Shown: positions 17,705 through 26,286 of the stretch, in pieces
How the letters are laid out: every line of letters begins with the position of its first letter
How positions within the stretch are numbered: position 1 is the stretch's first letter
Assembly (NCBI GenBank): GCA_016874795.1
Contig: VGTG01000038.1
Location: 1 to 41,942 of the forward strand
Direction: 5' to 3'
DNA length: 41,942 nucleotides
DNA from: Deltaproteobacteria bacterium
Lineage (GTDB): Bacteria; Desulfobacterota; Binatia; UBA12015
Notes under the pieces: model-generated
Seen by the model: the letters and a program-made list of their open reading frames with translations, nothing else
Databases searched by the model: none
What the model was told of the DNA's origin: nothing
Position numbers and translations under genes: made by a program

Positions 17705-18664
17705 ATGCGCATCCAAGGGAACGGGTGGATCGGCGGGGCAGCTCTGGCGCTCGCCCTCGTCGGACCCGCCCACGCGACGACGATCGGCGGCGGAGGCAAC
17801 CAGAAAACGGACTGCCTGGCCGTGCTCCAGACGCCCGTCGCGCTGCCCGAAGGGCAGCGAAAGAACGTTTGTACCGACGGCGATCCCGCCTGCGACGCCG
17901 ACGCGACGGTCGACGGGCAGTGCACCTTCGCGCTCTCGGTCTGCGCAAACAGCTCCTTCGATCCGAAGTGCACGCTGACGGGCGTCGACTCGATCTTCGT
18001 CGAGCACTCGGCGGACAACGGCGACCCGGACTTCGATCCGGACTTCCAGGCGCTTCAGGACCGGATCGAGAACGAGATCGATCTTCCCGGGTCCGACGAG
18101 GAGTGTACGGGAAACACGCTCTTGACGGTTCCGCTGCGTGGTCCGCTGCCCGGGAAGCGGTGCCTCTCCGGCAGGAAGCGCGTGCGCATGTCGACGGAGT
18201 CGGAGTTCGATCCGATGATCAACCGGATCATCGAGGACAAGGACTCGATGAAGCTGATCTGCCGTCCGCCTCCGGGCGAGTGCGATCCGGCGGAGCTCTT
18301 CGACGGCACCTACGACCGCATACAGCGGCAGATCTTCGACCAGAGCTGCGCCGTGAGCGCGTGCCACGACTCGGAGAGCTTCGCGGGCGGGCTCCTGCTG
18401 GAGTCGGGGGCTTCGTACGACTCGCTCGTGAACGAGACGCCGTCGAACTTCGCGGCGCAGCAGCTCGGCTGGCTGCGCGTGAACCCAAGGGACCCGACGA
18501 CGAGCTTCATCGACCACAAGCTCTCGGGCGACCTCGGTCCGGGGCTCGGCGCGCGGATGCCGTTCGGGCGCCCGAAGCTCTCGACCTACCTGCGCGAGAT
18601 CATCCGGGCGTGGATCGTCGGCGGTGCTCTCGAGACCGGCTGGGCTCCCGGGACGGATCAATAG
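17705..18664 (+). CDS. Secreted Cys-rich protein with a C-terminal CX4CH motif
   Basis: This 319-residue protein has a signal peptide (MRIQGNGWIGGAALALALVG, cleaving near AHA-TT). After that comes a Cys-rich segment (TDCLAV, NVCTDGDPACDAD, GQCTF, VCANS, KCTL) resembling a module I recall from related soil and marine lineages. The C-terminal third carries QIFDQSCAVSACHDSESF. Here two cysteines are separated by four residues before His, a spaced variant of the c-type heme CXXCH motif, in a context (GGLLLESGASYDSLVN) similar to planctomycete-type cytochrome c domains. Heme attachment is an inference. ATG 17705 follows GGGGAGG by eight bases. Confidence 0.8.
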   Translation: MRIQGNGWIGGAALALALVGPAHATTIGGGGNQKTDCLAVLQTPVALPEGQRKNVCTDGDPACDADATVDGQCTFALSVCANSSFDPKCTLTGVDSIFVEHSADNGDPDFDPDFQALQDRIENEIDLPGSDEECTGNTLLTVPLRGPLPGKRCLSGRKRVRMSTESEFDPMINRIIEDKDSMKLICRPPPGECDPAELFDGTYDRIQRQIFDQSCAVSACHDSESFAGGLLLESGASYDSLVNETPSNFAAQQLGWLRVNPRDPTTSFIDHKLSGDLGPGLGARMPFGRPKLSTYLREIIRAWIVGGALETGWAPGTDQ

Positions 18665-18791
18665 AGAGGGCGCCGCCCCTCTCCTCCACGCAGCAAAGCC
18701 GCGCGGAGCCTCCTCACCCCGCGCGCTCGCGCTCGATCGCGCGTTCGCGCTCGGTAGCGCGCTCGCGCTCGGCCGCGCGCTCTGCGCGCGG
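18664..18791 (-). repeat. Intergenic three-hairpin repeat, copy B, expanded
   Basis: This is an inverted-orientation copy between convergent genes. The CCGCGCGC/GCGCGCGG stem with a 3-base loop is at 18773-18791, and GAGAGGG/CCCTCTC at 18664-18683 begins at the last base of the upstream stop codon. Between them are three tandem 18-bp units (18720-18737, 18738-18755, 18756-18773) of an alternating GCGC/TCGCGCTCG type, absent from the other copies. Confidence 0.7.
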
Positions 18792-18796
18792 AGGGT

Positions 18797-19414
18797 TCAG
18801 GCGCAGCTCGCCGCGAAGGTGCCGGTCAGCTTGAGACCGACCTCGGTCCAGGTCTTCGAGACCTTGTCGTCGCCCGTGTGCTGCTCCTCGCACGCCATGT
18901 GCAGCGTGTCGTAGGCCTTCTGCAGCGCGAAATCCATCATGTCGATGGTCGCGGTCGCCTGGACCTGGTGATCCTTCGAGATCGTGTAGGAGAACGGCAC
19001 GACGCGCGATGCCCCGTTCAAGGTGATCTCGATCTCGAGGGTGCCCTTGGCGTCGTCGCCCTCGACGTCGACCGTCTTGCCGGTGATGCGCGAGGGGGGC
19101 GCGAACTTCTGGAAGAAGAACTCGCTGATCGTGGCGTTCCGGGCAGGGTTGCCGGACTCGATGGAGGCGCCGTCGATCTCCATCGAGAGGCCCTTCACGA
19201 GCTCGACGAGGGTCGTCGCCTGGGTCGGGCCGCTCACCTTGGTGGTATTGAAGGAGCCCGTCACCGCCTGCTTCTGCGTGAATTTGAAGGCCGTCCACTC
19301 GACCTTGATGCCGCGCGGGTCGACGCTGTAGGTGCAAGCGGCGTCCGCGGACGCGGCCGCGAAGGCGGCGGCGAGGACCGAAGCGACGGCAAGCGTCCGG
19401 GCGTTCAGGCTCAT
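18797..19414 (-). CDS. YceI-family periplasmic protein
   Basis: This 205-residue exported lipocalin-like protein has a signal peptide (MSLNARTLAVASVLAAAFAA, cleaving near ADA-AC). The mature sequence has the YceI pattern: YSVDPRGIKVEWTAFKFT, then alternating strands with a central NATISEFFFQKF, DAKGTLEIEITLNG and a C-terminal KTWTEVGLKLTGTF. YceI proteins bind polyprenyl-like lipids in the periplasm. GGAGGA just before ATG 19414 supports the start. Cysteines at the mature N terminus, in HMACEEQ and near the end are less common in the family. Confidence 0.85.
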   Translation of the reverse strand: MSLNARTLAVASVLAAAFAAASADAACTYSVDPRGIKVEWTAFKFTQKQAVTGSFNTTKVSGPTQATTLVELVKGLSMEIDGASIESGNPARNATISEFFFQKFAPPSRITGKTVDVEGDDAKGTLEIEITLNGASRVVPFSYTISKDHQVQATATIDMMDFALQKAYDTLHMACEEQHTGDDKVSKTWTEVGLKLTGTFAASCA

Positions 19415-19457
19415 GCATCCTCCTCGATGCGATCTGGCGGCGGCGGGCGCCTGGAAG

Positions 19458-19530
19458 CTCCCCGGGCCGGACTCGAACCAGCGACCATTCGGTTAACAGC
19501 CGAACGCTCTACCAACTGAGCTACCGGGGA
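19458..19530 (-). tRNA. tRNA-Asn (GTT)
   Basis: A complete 73-base cloverleaf on the minus strand. Acceptor TCCCCGG/CCGGGGA with discriminator G, D arm TAGCTCAGTTGGTAGAGC, anticodon stem TTCGG/CCGAA with loop CTGTTAA (anticodon GTT, Asn), and T arm GCTGG-TTCGAGT-CCGGC. CCA is not encoded. It stands alone between the YceI gene and the divergent SOD-like gene. Confidence 0.97.
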
Positions 19531-19657
19531 TCGGGCCTGGGGGTACTATATCCATTTCGCCCTCGCAATTCGGAGAAGGGCCCGTAATCCGTGGCCGTTT
19601 TCGTTGGGTGAGGTGAGGAATTGTTGTAGGAGGGGCGGAGCAGAGGAGGGCCGTACG

Positions 19658-20179
19658 ATGCGACGCACGACCAAGACTGGTGGATTCTCGATCATCCCGA
19701 TGGCGCTGCTGGCGGGAGCAGTGACCTTCTTCGCGCAGCCGACGACTTGCGCCGCCGAGACGCTCGAAGCGGATCTCAAGGCCGTCGACGCACCGACCGG
19801 ACGAGTCTCCGACCGCTCCGTGGGCTACTTGCGCTTGACGCCGGGAAGCAAGGACAAGACGGTCGACATCCTGGTGCAGATCCTGAACCTGCCTCAGGTG
19901 GAGAGCGAGGAAGCGAAGAAGACCGACACGAGCGGCCACACCGAGTATCTGCACGCTCTGCGACTCCTTCCGAGCGGCGACTGCTCGAGCATCAAGGTCG
20001 ACGCGACGGCGAAAGCGCTTCCCGAGGTCGGCGTGCGCTCGGACGGAAGCGCGACGGAGACGCTCACGGTGACCGGCTTCTCGCTGAGCGACTTCCTCGG
20101 CAAGCCGATCGTCATGCTGACGGGAGCGGACCCGAAGAAGCCGCTCGTGATGGCCTGCGGAGTCGTCAAGAAGGACTAG
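19658..20179 (+). CDS. Exported protein, distantly Cu/Zn-SOD-like
   Basis: This 173-residue protein has a signal sequence (hydrophobic IIPMALLAGAVTFFAQ, cleavage near CAAE). The mature part has a beta-rich pattern ending LGKPIVMLTGADPKKPLVMACGVV. That resembles the end of Cu/Zn superoxide dismutases (…GR.ACGVI), and GDCSS could supply the partner cysteine of the conserved disulfide. The usual cluster of metal-binding histidines is missing (only two His in the mature part), so SOD activity is unlikely. ATG 19658 follows GAGGAGGG. Confidence 0.7.
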   Translation: MRRTTKTGGFSIIPMALLAGAVTFFAQPTTCAAETLEADLKAVDAPTGRVSDRSVGYLRLTPGSKDKTVDILVQILNLPQVESEEAKKTDTSGHTEYLHALRLLPSGDCSSIKVDATAKALPEVGVRSDGSATETLTVTGFSLSDFLGKPIVMLTGADPKKPLVMACGVVKKD

Positions 20180-20214
20180 TCAGCGGCTGACGGGGAGGGT
20201 CAACTTCCTCCCCG
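20179..20214 (+). terminator. Hairpins after the SOD-like gene
   Basis: GTCAG-CGG-CTGAC (20179-20191) and CGGGGAGG/CCTCCCCG (20191-20198 with 20207-20214, 8-base loop) follow directly on the stop codon. They are followed by two direct copies of GGACCCCCTT. No T-run, so termination is plausible rather than certain. Confidence 0.45.
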
Positions 20215-20266
20215 GACCCCCTTGGACCCCCTTGCCCGGGGGCGAAGAAAAGGCGAATGTGGGGCC

Positions 20267-21004
20267 GTGACGGCCCCCTCTCGTCTCCCTCTCGATCTGT
20301 CCCAGCTTCCCGGAACGATCCGGTGGGGACACTCCCTCCCCGCTCCGGCCCAGGGCGGCGCGGGGCTCCTCGCGACCGGTCATCCCGAGATCGACGACCT
20401 TCTCGGGGGTGGCTTTCCGCGCGGACGCCTCTGCGAGGTCGTGAGCCATGGCTCCGCCGGAGCGACCAGCCTGGCGCAGCGTCTTCTCGCCGGCGTCACT
20501 CGGGAAGAGCATCTCGCGGCGTGGGTCGACGTGGCTGATGCCTTCGATCCCGCGAGCGCCGTGGCGCTCGGGGTCGAGCTCCGGCGCGTTCTGTGGGTGC
20601 GTCCGCCGGATCTCGCGGCCGCGCTGGCTGCGACCGAGATGCTGCTCGGCACCGGCGGCTTCGCCCTCGTGCTCCTCGATGCCGCCCGCACGGGCCGCCA
20701 GGATCCGGGTGCCGGGAAGGGGCGCCGGATGCTCTCCGGGACGCACACCTGGCTCCGTCTCGCGCGCGCGGCGACGCGCTCGCAGACCGCTCTCGTGGTC
20801 CTGCCGGGAGCGACCGCGGGTGCCGCGGGGCTCGCCGGTGCCGCCGCGGGAATGCGTCTCGATCTCTCGCCGGTGCGGGCCGTCTGGGAAGGAGCACCGG
20901 GAGCGCCGCCGCTTCTCGAGGGGCTCGTCACGCGGATCGAGGTCGCGCGCCATCGTGGGGACAGGGGAGGAGGAGAGCGACGGGCGAGTATCCGGCTGGT
21001 GTGA
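20267..21004 (+). CDS. ImuA-like RecA-fold protein
   Basis: ImuA (SulA2-like) is the RecA-fold accessory of the ImuB/DnaE2 mutasome in damage-induced translesion synthesis. The 245-residue protein shows TGHPEIDDLLGGGFPRGRL, typical of ImuA/RecA-like proteins, at about residues 40-58. The following P-loop position reads SHGSAGATSL and lacks the Walker Lys. A Walker B-like FALVLLDAA appears later. The start is GTG 20267; TTG 20222 is less likely as it lies in the terminator-like region. imuB begins three bases after the stop. Confidence 0.8.
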   Translation: MTAPSRLPLDLSQLPGTIRWGHSLPAPAQGGAGLLATGHPEIDDLLGGGFPRGRLCEVVSHGSAGATSLAQRLLAGVTREEHLAAWVDVADAFDPASAVALGVELRRVLWVRPPDLAAALAATEMLLGTGGFALVLLDAARTGRQDPGAGKGRRMLSGTHTWLRLARAATRSQTALVVLPGATAGAAGLAGAAAGMRLDLSPVRAVWEGAPGAPPLLEGLVTRIEVARHRGDRGGGERRASIRLV

Positions 21005-21007
21005 CCC

Positions 21008-22711
21008 GTGCCGCGTTTTGCCTGCATCGTCGTGCCGCGCTTTCTCGTCGCGGCGCTCCTGCGCGCGGAGCCCGAGCTGCGCGGCTGTCCCCTCGTCCTC
21101 TGCCGGCCCGACGGCGCCGGGCGGGCAGGTGCGCAGCGACGGACGATCCCCGGACCGCGCTCGATCCTCGCCGGCATCTCGCGCGAAGCCGAGCGGCTCG
21201 GCGTGCGCGTCGGAATGACGGTCGCGCAGGCGCTCGTCCGTCACGCCGATCTCGTCGTGCGTCCCGTCGACGAGCACGCCGCTCGTGCCGCGCGCGAAGC
21301 CGTGCTCGACGTCGCGTGCTCGATCTCGCCGCGCGTCGAGCCGGAGCGCACGGAAGTCGAGGGCGGGAAGGGCTTCGAGGAGGCCGCGCCGGACGAAGCG
21401 CATGCTTCCGGAAGCGCCGTGTGCCTCGACGTCGAAGGACTCGGCGGCTTGTTCGTGGGAGGCGGCGCCGTCGCGGCGGCGATCAGCGCGCGCGCCGAGC
21501 GCCTCGGGCTCGACGTCGGCGTGGCCGTGGCCGACGGCAAGGCGACGGCGCGCGTCGCCGCGGGTCTCGCCGCGCGTCGCCGCGAAGCGATCCTCGTTCC
21601 ACCGGGAGGAGACGCGGACTGGCTCGCGCCTCTGCCGCTCGCGGAGCTCGCTCCCGTCGCCGCCGCGTCTGGCGGACGCGGCACGGGAGCGAGCTGGTCC
21701 GCTTCGTACGAGAGCTTCCAACGGCTCGGCATCCGCCGCATCGGCGACCTCGCGCGTCTTCCCCTGCGCGAAGTCGGAAGCCGCTTCGGTGCGGACGGCG
21801 CGAGACTCTGGCGCATCGCCGCGGGCGAGGACGGGACGCCGCTCGTGCCGAGCTCACCCGCTCTCGAGTTCACCGAGGGCGTGAGCCTCGAGTATTCGCT
21901 CGATTCGCTCGAAGGCCTTCTCTTCCTGCTGCGCGGCCTCCTCGATCGTCTGATCCATCGCCTCGCGATCCACGGGCTCTCGTGCGGCGGCCTCCGCTTG
22001 ATCCTCGACCTCGCCGATCGCGGACGCGCCGAGCGCGTCGTCGGCGTTCTCGCGCCGACGGCGGACGTGAAGGCGCTCGCACGGCTCACGCGGAGCGTCC
22101 TCGAATCCGATCCCCCGCGCGAAGCGATCGTCGGCGTGCGCGTCGTCGCCACGCCCGATCGCGCGCGTCCGACGCAGCTCGATCTGTTCCGTCCTTCGGG
22201 TCCTTCGCCCGAGCGCCTCGCGACGACGCTCGTGCGACTCGCCGGACTTTGCGGAGCGGAGAAGGTCGGACGGCCGATCGCCCCCGAGGGGTATCGCCCC
22301 GAAGCCTTTGGCGTGGCGCGTTTCGATCCGCCCTCCAGCTCCTCCACTGCGCGTGCGCCGGAGTGCGAGGAGAGCGAGGACGCGCGCGGCGAGCCGCAGG
22401 AGCCACTCCACAGCGCGCGCGCGGCGCTGCGCGCGCTGCGGCCGCCGCGGCGCGCCCAGGTCTTTCGCGAGGGCGGCGTGATCGCCTACGTGCGCGCGCC
22501 GGGCTTCGGCGGCCGCGCGGTGATCTCGGGAGGACCCTGGCGCGTCGAGACGGAGTGGTGGAGCGATCGTCCCTGCTGCCGGGACTACTACGACGTGCAG
22601 CTCTCCGACGGCGGGATCTATCGCCTCTACTGCGAGCTCGCTCCCCCGAAGAGCCGCGAGCGCACCCGCACCGAGCCCGAGCGCTGGTTCGTCGACGGCT
22701 ACTACGACTAG
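21008..22711 (+). CDS. imuB: ImuB-like Y-family polymerase homologue
   Basis: This 567-residue Y-family protein resembles ImuB. The N-terminal palm strand reads FACIVVPRFLVAALL without the catalytic acidic residues of active Pol IV, as in known ImuB proteins, which are non-catalytic adaptors. A second palm strand (CLDVEGLGGLF), the helix-hairpin-helix region (LGIRRIGDLARLPLREVGSRFG) and the little-finger domain follow. A canonical beta-clamp motif QLDLF lies at residues 390-394. The C-terminal region ends with a cysteine pair (RPCCRDYYDV) as in family members. GTG 21008. No dnaE2 is adjacent. Confidence 0.88.
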   Translation: MPRFACIVVPRFLVAALLRAEPELRGCPLVLCRPDGAGRAGAQRRTIPGPRSILAGISREAERLGVRVGMTVAQALVRHADLVVRPVDEHAARAAREAVLDVACSISPRVEPERTEVEGGKGFEEAAPDEAHASGSAVCLDVEGLGGLFVGGGAVAAAISARAERLGLDVGVAVADGKATARVAAGLAARRREAILVPPGGDADWLAPLPLAELAPVAAASGGRGTGASWSASYESFQRLGIRRIGDLARLPLREVGSRFGADGARLWRIAAGEDGTPLVPSSPALEFTEGVSLEYSLDSLEGLLFLLRGLLDRLIHRLAIHGLSCGGLRLILDLADRGRAERVVGVLAPTADVKALARLTRSVLESDPPREAIVGVRVVATPDRARPTQLDLFRPSGPSPERLATTLVRLAGLCGAEKVGRPIAPEGYRPEAFGVARFDPPSSSSTARAPECEESEDARGEPQEPLHSARAALRALRPPRRAQVFREGGVIAYVRAPGFGGRAVISGGPWRVETEWWSDRPCCRDYYDVQLSDGGIYRLYCELAPPKSRERTRTEPERWFVDGYYD

Positions 22712-22727
22712 TCGCCCCGCTGAAACT

Positions 22728-22818
22728 CCGCGCGCGAAGCGCGCGGCCGAGCAAAGCGAGCGGGAGTGGAGCAGGCGTGGCTTCGCCGCTCCTCCGGCGA
22801 GGGGGCGCCCCCTCGCTT
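22728..22818 (+). repeat. Intergenic three-hairpin repeat, copy C
   Basis: Hairpin 1 CCGCGCGC-GAA-GCGCGCGG is at 22728-22746. A middle hairpin GGAGC/GCTCC plus GGCG/CGCC lies around 22769-22793. A perfect 18-bp palindrome (CGAGGGGGC/GCCCCCTCG, 22798-22815) follows. This copy lies between two co-oriented genes, imuB and the HisN-like gene. Confidence 0.72.
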
Positions 22819-22858
22819 ACACTTGACGCGGCTTGATCGCCGTGGGGGAGTGAGCGCC

Positions 22859-23659
22859 ATGTCGGCGTACGAGCGCGAGGTGGAGGTGGCGATCCAGGCG
22901 GTCGAAAGCGCCGGGCGGCTCACGCTCGAGCATTTCGGCACCGCTCTCGAGGTCGAGACGAAAGCGGATTCGAGCCCGGTCACGGTCGCCGATCGCGGCG
23001 CGGAGAAGCTGATCCGGAAGCACCTCGACGAGGCGTTCCCCGACGACGGCCAGCTCGGCGAGGAGTTCCCCGAGAAGCCCTCGCGCAGCGGTCGCCGCTG
23101 GATCATCGATCCGATCGACGGAACGCAGTCGTTCATTCGCGGCGTTCCGCTCTACGGAGTCCTCCTCGGGCTCGAGGAAGGCGACCGGTGCGTCGTCGGC
23201 GCGATGGCGTTTCCTCCGCTGAGCGAGACGTACTGGGCCGGCCATGGGGGTCCGGCGTACCGGAACGGCTCCGTCATCCGGGTCTCGGACGTGACGACGC
23301 TCGCCGCGGCGACGCTCTGCACGACCGACACGAAGCCCGAGCTGTACGGTGCGCACGCGGCCGGCCTCGAGCGTCTCGTCTCGCGCGTCGGCCGCCAGCG
23401 CGGCTGGGGCGACTGCTACGGCTACGCGCTCGTCGCTTCCGGACGCGCCGAGATCATGATCGATCCGCTTCTCAATCCGTGGGACATCGCCGCGGTGCTG
23501 CCGATCCTGAACGGCGCGGGCGCGACGTTCGTCGGCTGGAACGGGGATGGAACGCCGTACGCCGGCTCCGGTATCGCGACGACGCGGCAGCTCGAGGCGA
23601 CGGTGCTCGAGGTCCTCGGCGTCGAGCGCCGGCCGCCGGCTGCGAGGGCGAAGGGCTGA
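22859..23659 (+). CDS. Inositol-monophosphatase family, HisN-like histidinol-phosphatase
   Basis: This 266-residue Mg2+-dependent phosphatase has ADSSPVTVADRGAEK near the N terminus, metal ligand Glu in GEEFPE, the DPIDGTQSFIRG signature with catalytic Asp residues, and the second metal site NPWDIAAVLPIL. The SFIRGVPLYGVLLGL continuation resembles HisN-type histidinol-phosphate phosphatases more than SuhB. hisG and hisI lie about 10 kb away, so a histidine role is plausible but not proven. GGGGGAG precedes ATG 22859. Confidence 0.85.
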   Translation: MSAYEREVEVAIQAVESAGRLTLEHFGTALEVETKADSSPVTVADRGAEKLIRKHLDEAFPDDGQLGEEFPEKPSRSGRRWIIDPIDGTQSFIRGVPLYGVLLGLEEGDRCVVGAMAFPPLSETYWAGHGGPAYRNGSVIRVSDVTTLAAATLCTTDTKPELYGAHAAGLERLVSRVGRQRGWGDCYGYALVASGRAEIMIDPLLNPWDIAAVLPILNGAGATFVGWNGDGTPYAGSGIATTRQLEATVLEVLGVERRPPAARAKG

Positions 23660-23661
23660 GC

Positions 23662-24066
23662 GTGGCGGCGAAGCGTCACAACCAGCCCGGCGACGTCGTC
23701 CTCGTTCACATCGACGGGAAGCCCGCTGCCTACGCGCGCCTCGAGGAGATCCGCTCGCATCCACGGCCGGGCTGGTTCGAGTGCGACCTGCTGCTCCTCG
23801 CGCAGCCGCTGCAAGCGGTCACGTGGATCCTCGAGCGCGAGCAGATCGACGGCAGCGCGTTCACCATGGGCGGGCGGCCCGTGCAGATCGAGGTGCTGCC
23901 GGAGCTCGGCGGCCTGCACGCGCGGCGCGCTCCCGCCGAGCCCGCGAAGGAAGCGTCGCCGCCCGCGGAGCCGAAGCCCCGCGAAGGCCCCGATTCGCGG
24001 GAGCCCCGTGAGTCGCGCCGCGGCAACGTCGTCCCGCTGTTCCCGGGCTCGCCCGAGAAGCGCTGA
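23662..24066 (+). CDS. Conserved hypothetical protein with disordered tail
   Basis: A compact N-terminal domain (about residues 1-85; QPGDVVLVHIDGKPAAYARL, WFECDLLLLAQPLQAVTWIL, FTMGGRPVQIEV) looks like a small beta-rich fold. I recognise it only as a recurrent family of unknown function in delta-type proteobacteria. A Pro/Glu/Arg-rich tail follows, ending RRGNVVPLFPGSPEKR. GTG 23662 is two bases after the phosphatase stop, so the genes are co-transcribed. It converges on ilvD with five bases between. Confidence 0.7.
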   Translation: MAAKRHNQPGDVVLVHIDGKPAAYARLEEIRSHPRPGWFECDLLLLAQPLQAVTWILEREQIDGSAFTMGGRPVQIEVLPELGGLHARRAPAEPAKEASPPAEPKPREGPDSREPRESRRGNVVPLFPGSPEKR

Positions 24067-24071
24067 CCGCG

Positions 24072-25769
24072 CTACTCCACCCTGTCGGTGACCGCTCCGA
24101 GCGAGCTGCTCGAGACGAGGCGGGCGTACTTCGCGAGGACACCGCGCTCGTAGCGTGGCGCGGGCGGCTTCCACGCCGCGCGACGGCGCTCGAGCTCGGC
24201 CGCGTCGACGTCGATCTGGATCAGGTTTCGATCCGCGTCGATCGTGATCGAGTCGCCCTCGTGCACGAGCGCGATCGGTCCGCCCATCTGCGCCTCGGGC
24301 GCGACGTGCCCCACGACCATGCCGTACGTTCCGCCGGAGAAGCGGCCGTCCGTCACCATCCCGACCTTGTCGCCGAGGCCCTTGCCGATGATGGCGGAGG
24401 TCGGCGCGAGCATCTCGCGCATGCCGGGTCCGCCGCGCGGTCCCTCGTACCGGATGACGAGCACGTCGCCGGGGCGGATCCTGTCCGCGAGAATCGCCTC
24501 GAGGCACAGCTCCTCGGATTCGAAGACCCGCGCCGGTCCCTGGATCCGCGGCACCTCGAGGCCGGAGATCTTCGCGACCGAGCCTTCCGGAGCGAGGTTG
24601 CCGCGCAGGATCGCGAGGTGCCCCTGCGCATAGAGAGGCGCCTTCATCGGCCGCACGACGTCCTGCCCCGCGGGCGGCTCGTCGGGAATGCCTGCGAGGT
24701 TCTGCTCGATCGTGCGGCCCGTGATCGTCTTGCAGGAGCCGTCGAGCATTCCCGCGCGCAGCAGCATCTTCATCACGAGCGGGACGCCGCCGACACGGTG
24801 GAGATCCGTCGCGACGTAGCGGCCGCTCGGTTTCAGGTCGCAGATCACGGGCACCTTGCGACGGATCCGCTCGAAGTCGTCGAGATCGAGCTTCACCTCC
24901 GCGGCGTGCGCGATCGCGAGCAAGTGCAGCACCGCGTTCGTCGATCCGCCAAGCGCCATCGTCACGGCGATCGCGTTCTCGAACGCCGCGCGCGTCATGA
25001 TGTCGCGCGGCAGGAGCTGCTCGGCGACGAGCTCGACGAGACGCCGCGCCGACGCCTCGGTGCTGTCGGCCTTCTCGGGATCGGGCGCCGCCATCGTCGA
25101 GCTGCTCGGCAGGCTCATCCCCATCGCCTCGATCGCGGAGGACATCGTGTTCGCGGTGTACATCCCGCCGCACGAGCCGACGCTCGGGCAGGCGTTGCGC
25201 TCGACGCCCAGGAAGTCGTCGCGAGACATCTTGCCCGCGTTCACCGCGCCGACCGCTTCGAAGACGCTGACGATCGTCAGGTCCTCTCCCCGATAGCTCC
25301 CGGGACGGATCGTCCCGCCGTAGACGAAGACGGAGGGGATGTTCAGGCGCGCGAGCGCGATCATCGCGCCGGGCATGTTCTTGTCGCAGCCGCCGATCGC
25401 GAGGACGCCGTCCATGCTCTGGCCGCGACAGACGGTCTCGATCGAGTCGGCGATCACCTCGCGGCTCACGAGGGAGCACTTCATACCCTCCGTGCCCATC
25501 GAGATCCCGTCGCTGATCGTGATCGTCCCGAAGACCTGCGGCATGCCGCCGGCCTCGCGGATGCCTCGGGCGGCCCGATCCGCGAGGACCTGGATGCCGG
25601 CGTTGCACGGGGTGATCGTGCTGTGGCTGTTGGAGATCCCGAGGATCGGCTTGGCGAAGTCGGCGTCCTCGAACCCGACCGCCCGGAGCATGGCCCGGTT
25701 GGGGGCCCGGGCGTCTCCCTCGGTCACGATCCGGCTGTGCACGTTCCGGGCTTGTTCGCGTCCCGCCAT
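24072..25769 (-). CDS. ilvD: Dihydroxy-acid dehydratase
   Basis: IlvD makes 2-oxo acids from dihydroxy acids in valine, leucine and isoleucine synthesis. The 565-residue protein has the three cluster cysteines in [16 protein letters not shown] and [16 protein letters not shown], plus [27 protein letters not shown] and C-terminal [21 protein letters not shown]. At this length it is a standard bacterial IlvD rather than a sugar-acid dehydratase, although those share the family. ATG 25769 follows GGAGGAAC. No other ilv gene is nearby. Confidence 0.96.
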   Translation of the reverse strand: MAGREQARNVHSRIVTEGDARAPNRAMLRAVGFEDADFAKPILGISNSHSTITPCNAGIQVLADRAARGIREAGGMPQVFGTITISDGISMGTEGMKCSLVSREVIADSIETVCRGQSMDGVLAIGGCDKNMPGAMIALARLNIPSVFVYGGTIRPGSYRGEDLTIVSVFEAVGAVNAGKMSRDDFLGVERNACPSVGSCGGMYTANTMSSAIEAMGMSLPSSSTMAAPDPEKADSTEASARRLVELVAEQLLPRDIMTRAAFENAIAVTMALGGSTNAVLHLLAIAHAAEVKLDLDDFERIRRKVPVICDLKPSGRYVATDLHRVGGVPLVMKMLLRAGMLDGSCKTITGRTIEQNLAGIPDEPPAGQDVVRPMKAPLYAQGHLAILRGNLAPEGSVAKISGLEVPRIQGPARVFESEELCLEAILADRIRPGDVLVIRYEGPRGGPGMREMLAPTSAIIGKGLGDKVGMVTDGRFSGGTYGMVVGHVAPEAQMGGPIALVHEGDSITIDADRNLIQIDVDAAELERRRAAWKPPAPRYERGVLAKYARLVSSSSLGAVTDRVE

Positions 25770-25940
25770 GGAGTTCCTCCCCCTCGCCCGCGGAGTCTAC
25801 GGACCGGGCCTCTCGGGTGTAAAGCCCTCCGGGCAGGCGCTTTCCGGGCGTGGAAAACGGATGCGCCGGCGCACGATCGCGATCCCGGTGGCGGGAGCCA
25901 TGGCGACTGCACCAGGGCACGAAACCGGGGGAGAAGTCTG

Positions 25941-25970
25941 TTGACAGCTCCGCCGGTTTCTCCGTATCCA
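25941..25970 (+). promoter_or_regulatory. Promoter placing the start of transcription at the next ATG
   Basis: Consensus -35 TTGACA (25941-25946), an 18-bp spacer and -10-like TATCCA (25965-25970). Transcription would start about 25977-25978, exactly at the ATG of the small membrane gene, implying a leaderless mRNA. A second -10-like TAGAAT directly abuts the ATG but is too far from this -35. Confidence 0.5.
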
Positions 25971-25977
25971 CTAGAAT

Positions 25978-26124
25978 ATGGCCGTCCGGATCGAGTTCCA
26001 CCCTCCGCCGAGGCGGCGCGGGGCGGCGAGAAAGGAGCGACCATCCGCGTTGGTGCTGATCGGGATCGCCTCGGTGATCGTGGTCGTGCACCTTCTCTTC
26101 TGGGTGGTCGGCCTGATTCAATAG
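25978..26124 (+). CDS. 48-residue small membrane protein, probably leaderless
   Basis: The product MAVRIEFHPPPRRRGAARKE... has a strongly basic N-terminal half followed by one hydrophobic helix (LVLIGIASVIVVVHLLFWVV) and ends GLIQ. This fits a single-span inner-membrane protein with its basic end in the cytosol. No Shine-Dalgarno precedes the ATG, but a promoter is positioned to start transcription at it. No family recognised. It precedes the kinase-like gene by 323 bases and is divergent from ilvD. Confidence 0.6.
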   Translation: MAVRIEFHPPPRRRGAARKERPSALVLIGIASVIVVVHLLFWVVGLIQ

Positions 26125-26286
26125 CGGTCGAGCAACCGGACGTCTCGCGACGGGCAGCGCTGCGATGGTCGAAGGCGTGTCCGGACCGGTTCGCGCGACG
26201 GGGGGATGCGCGCGGCCGGGGCACCAAGTCCCCTGTCTGAACGAACAATGAACGGGAATTCGCGCACTTCGGCGCTGGGGGACGTC

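Noticed and set aside
18720-18791. Possible short CRISPR-like array
   Set aside because: Units are contiguous 18-bp tandem repeats without spacers, inside a hairpin repeat; no cas genes are present.
23422-26121. 899-residue minus-strand reading frame across hisN-like and ilvD genes
   Set aside because: Arg/Asp-rich, low-complexity translation overlapping well-supported genes in other frames; a high-GC artefact.
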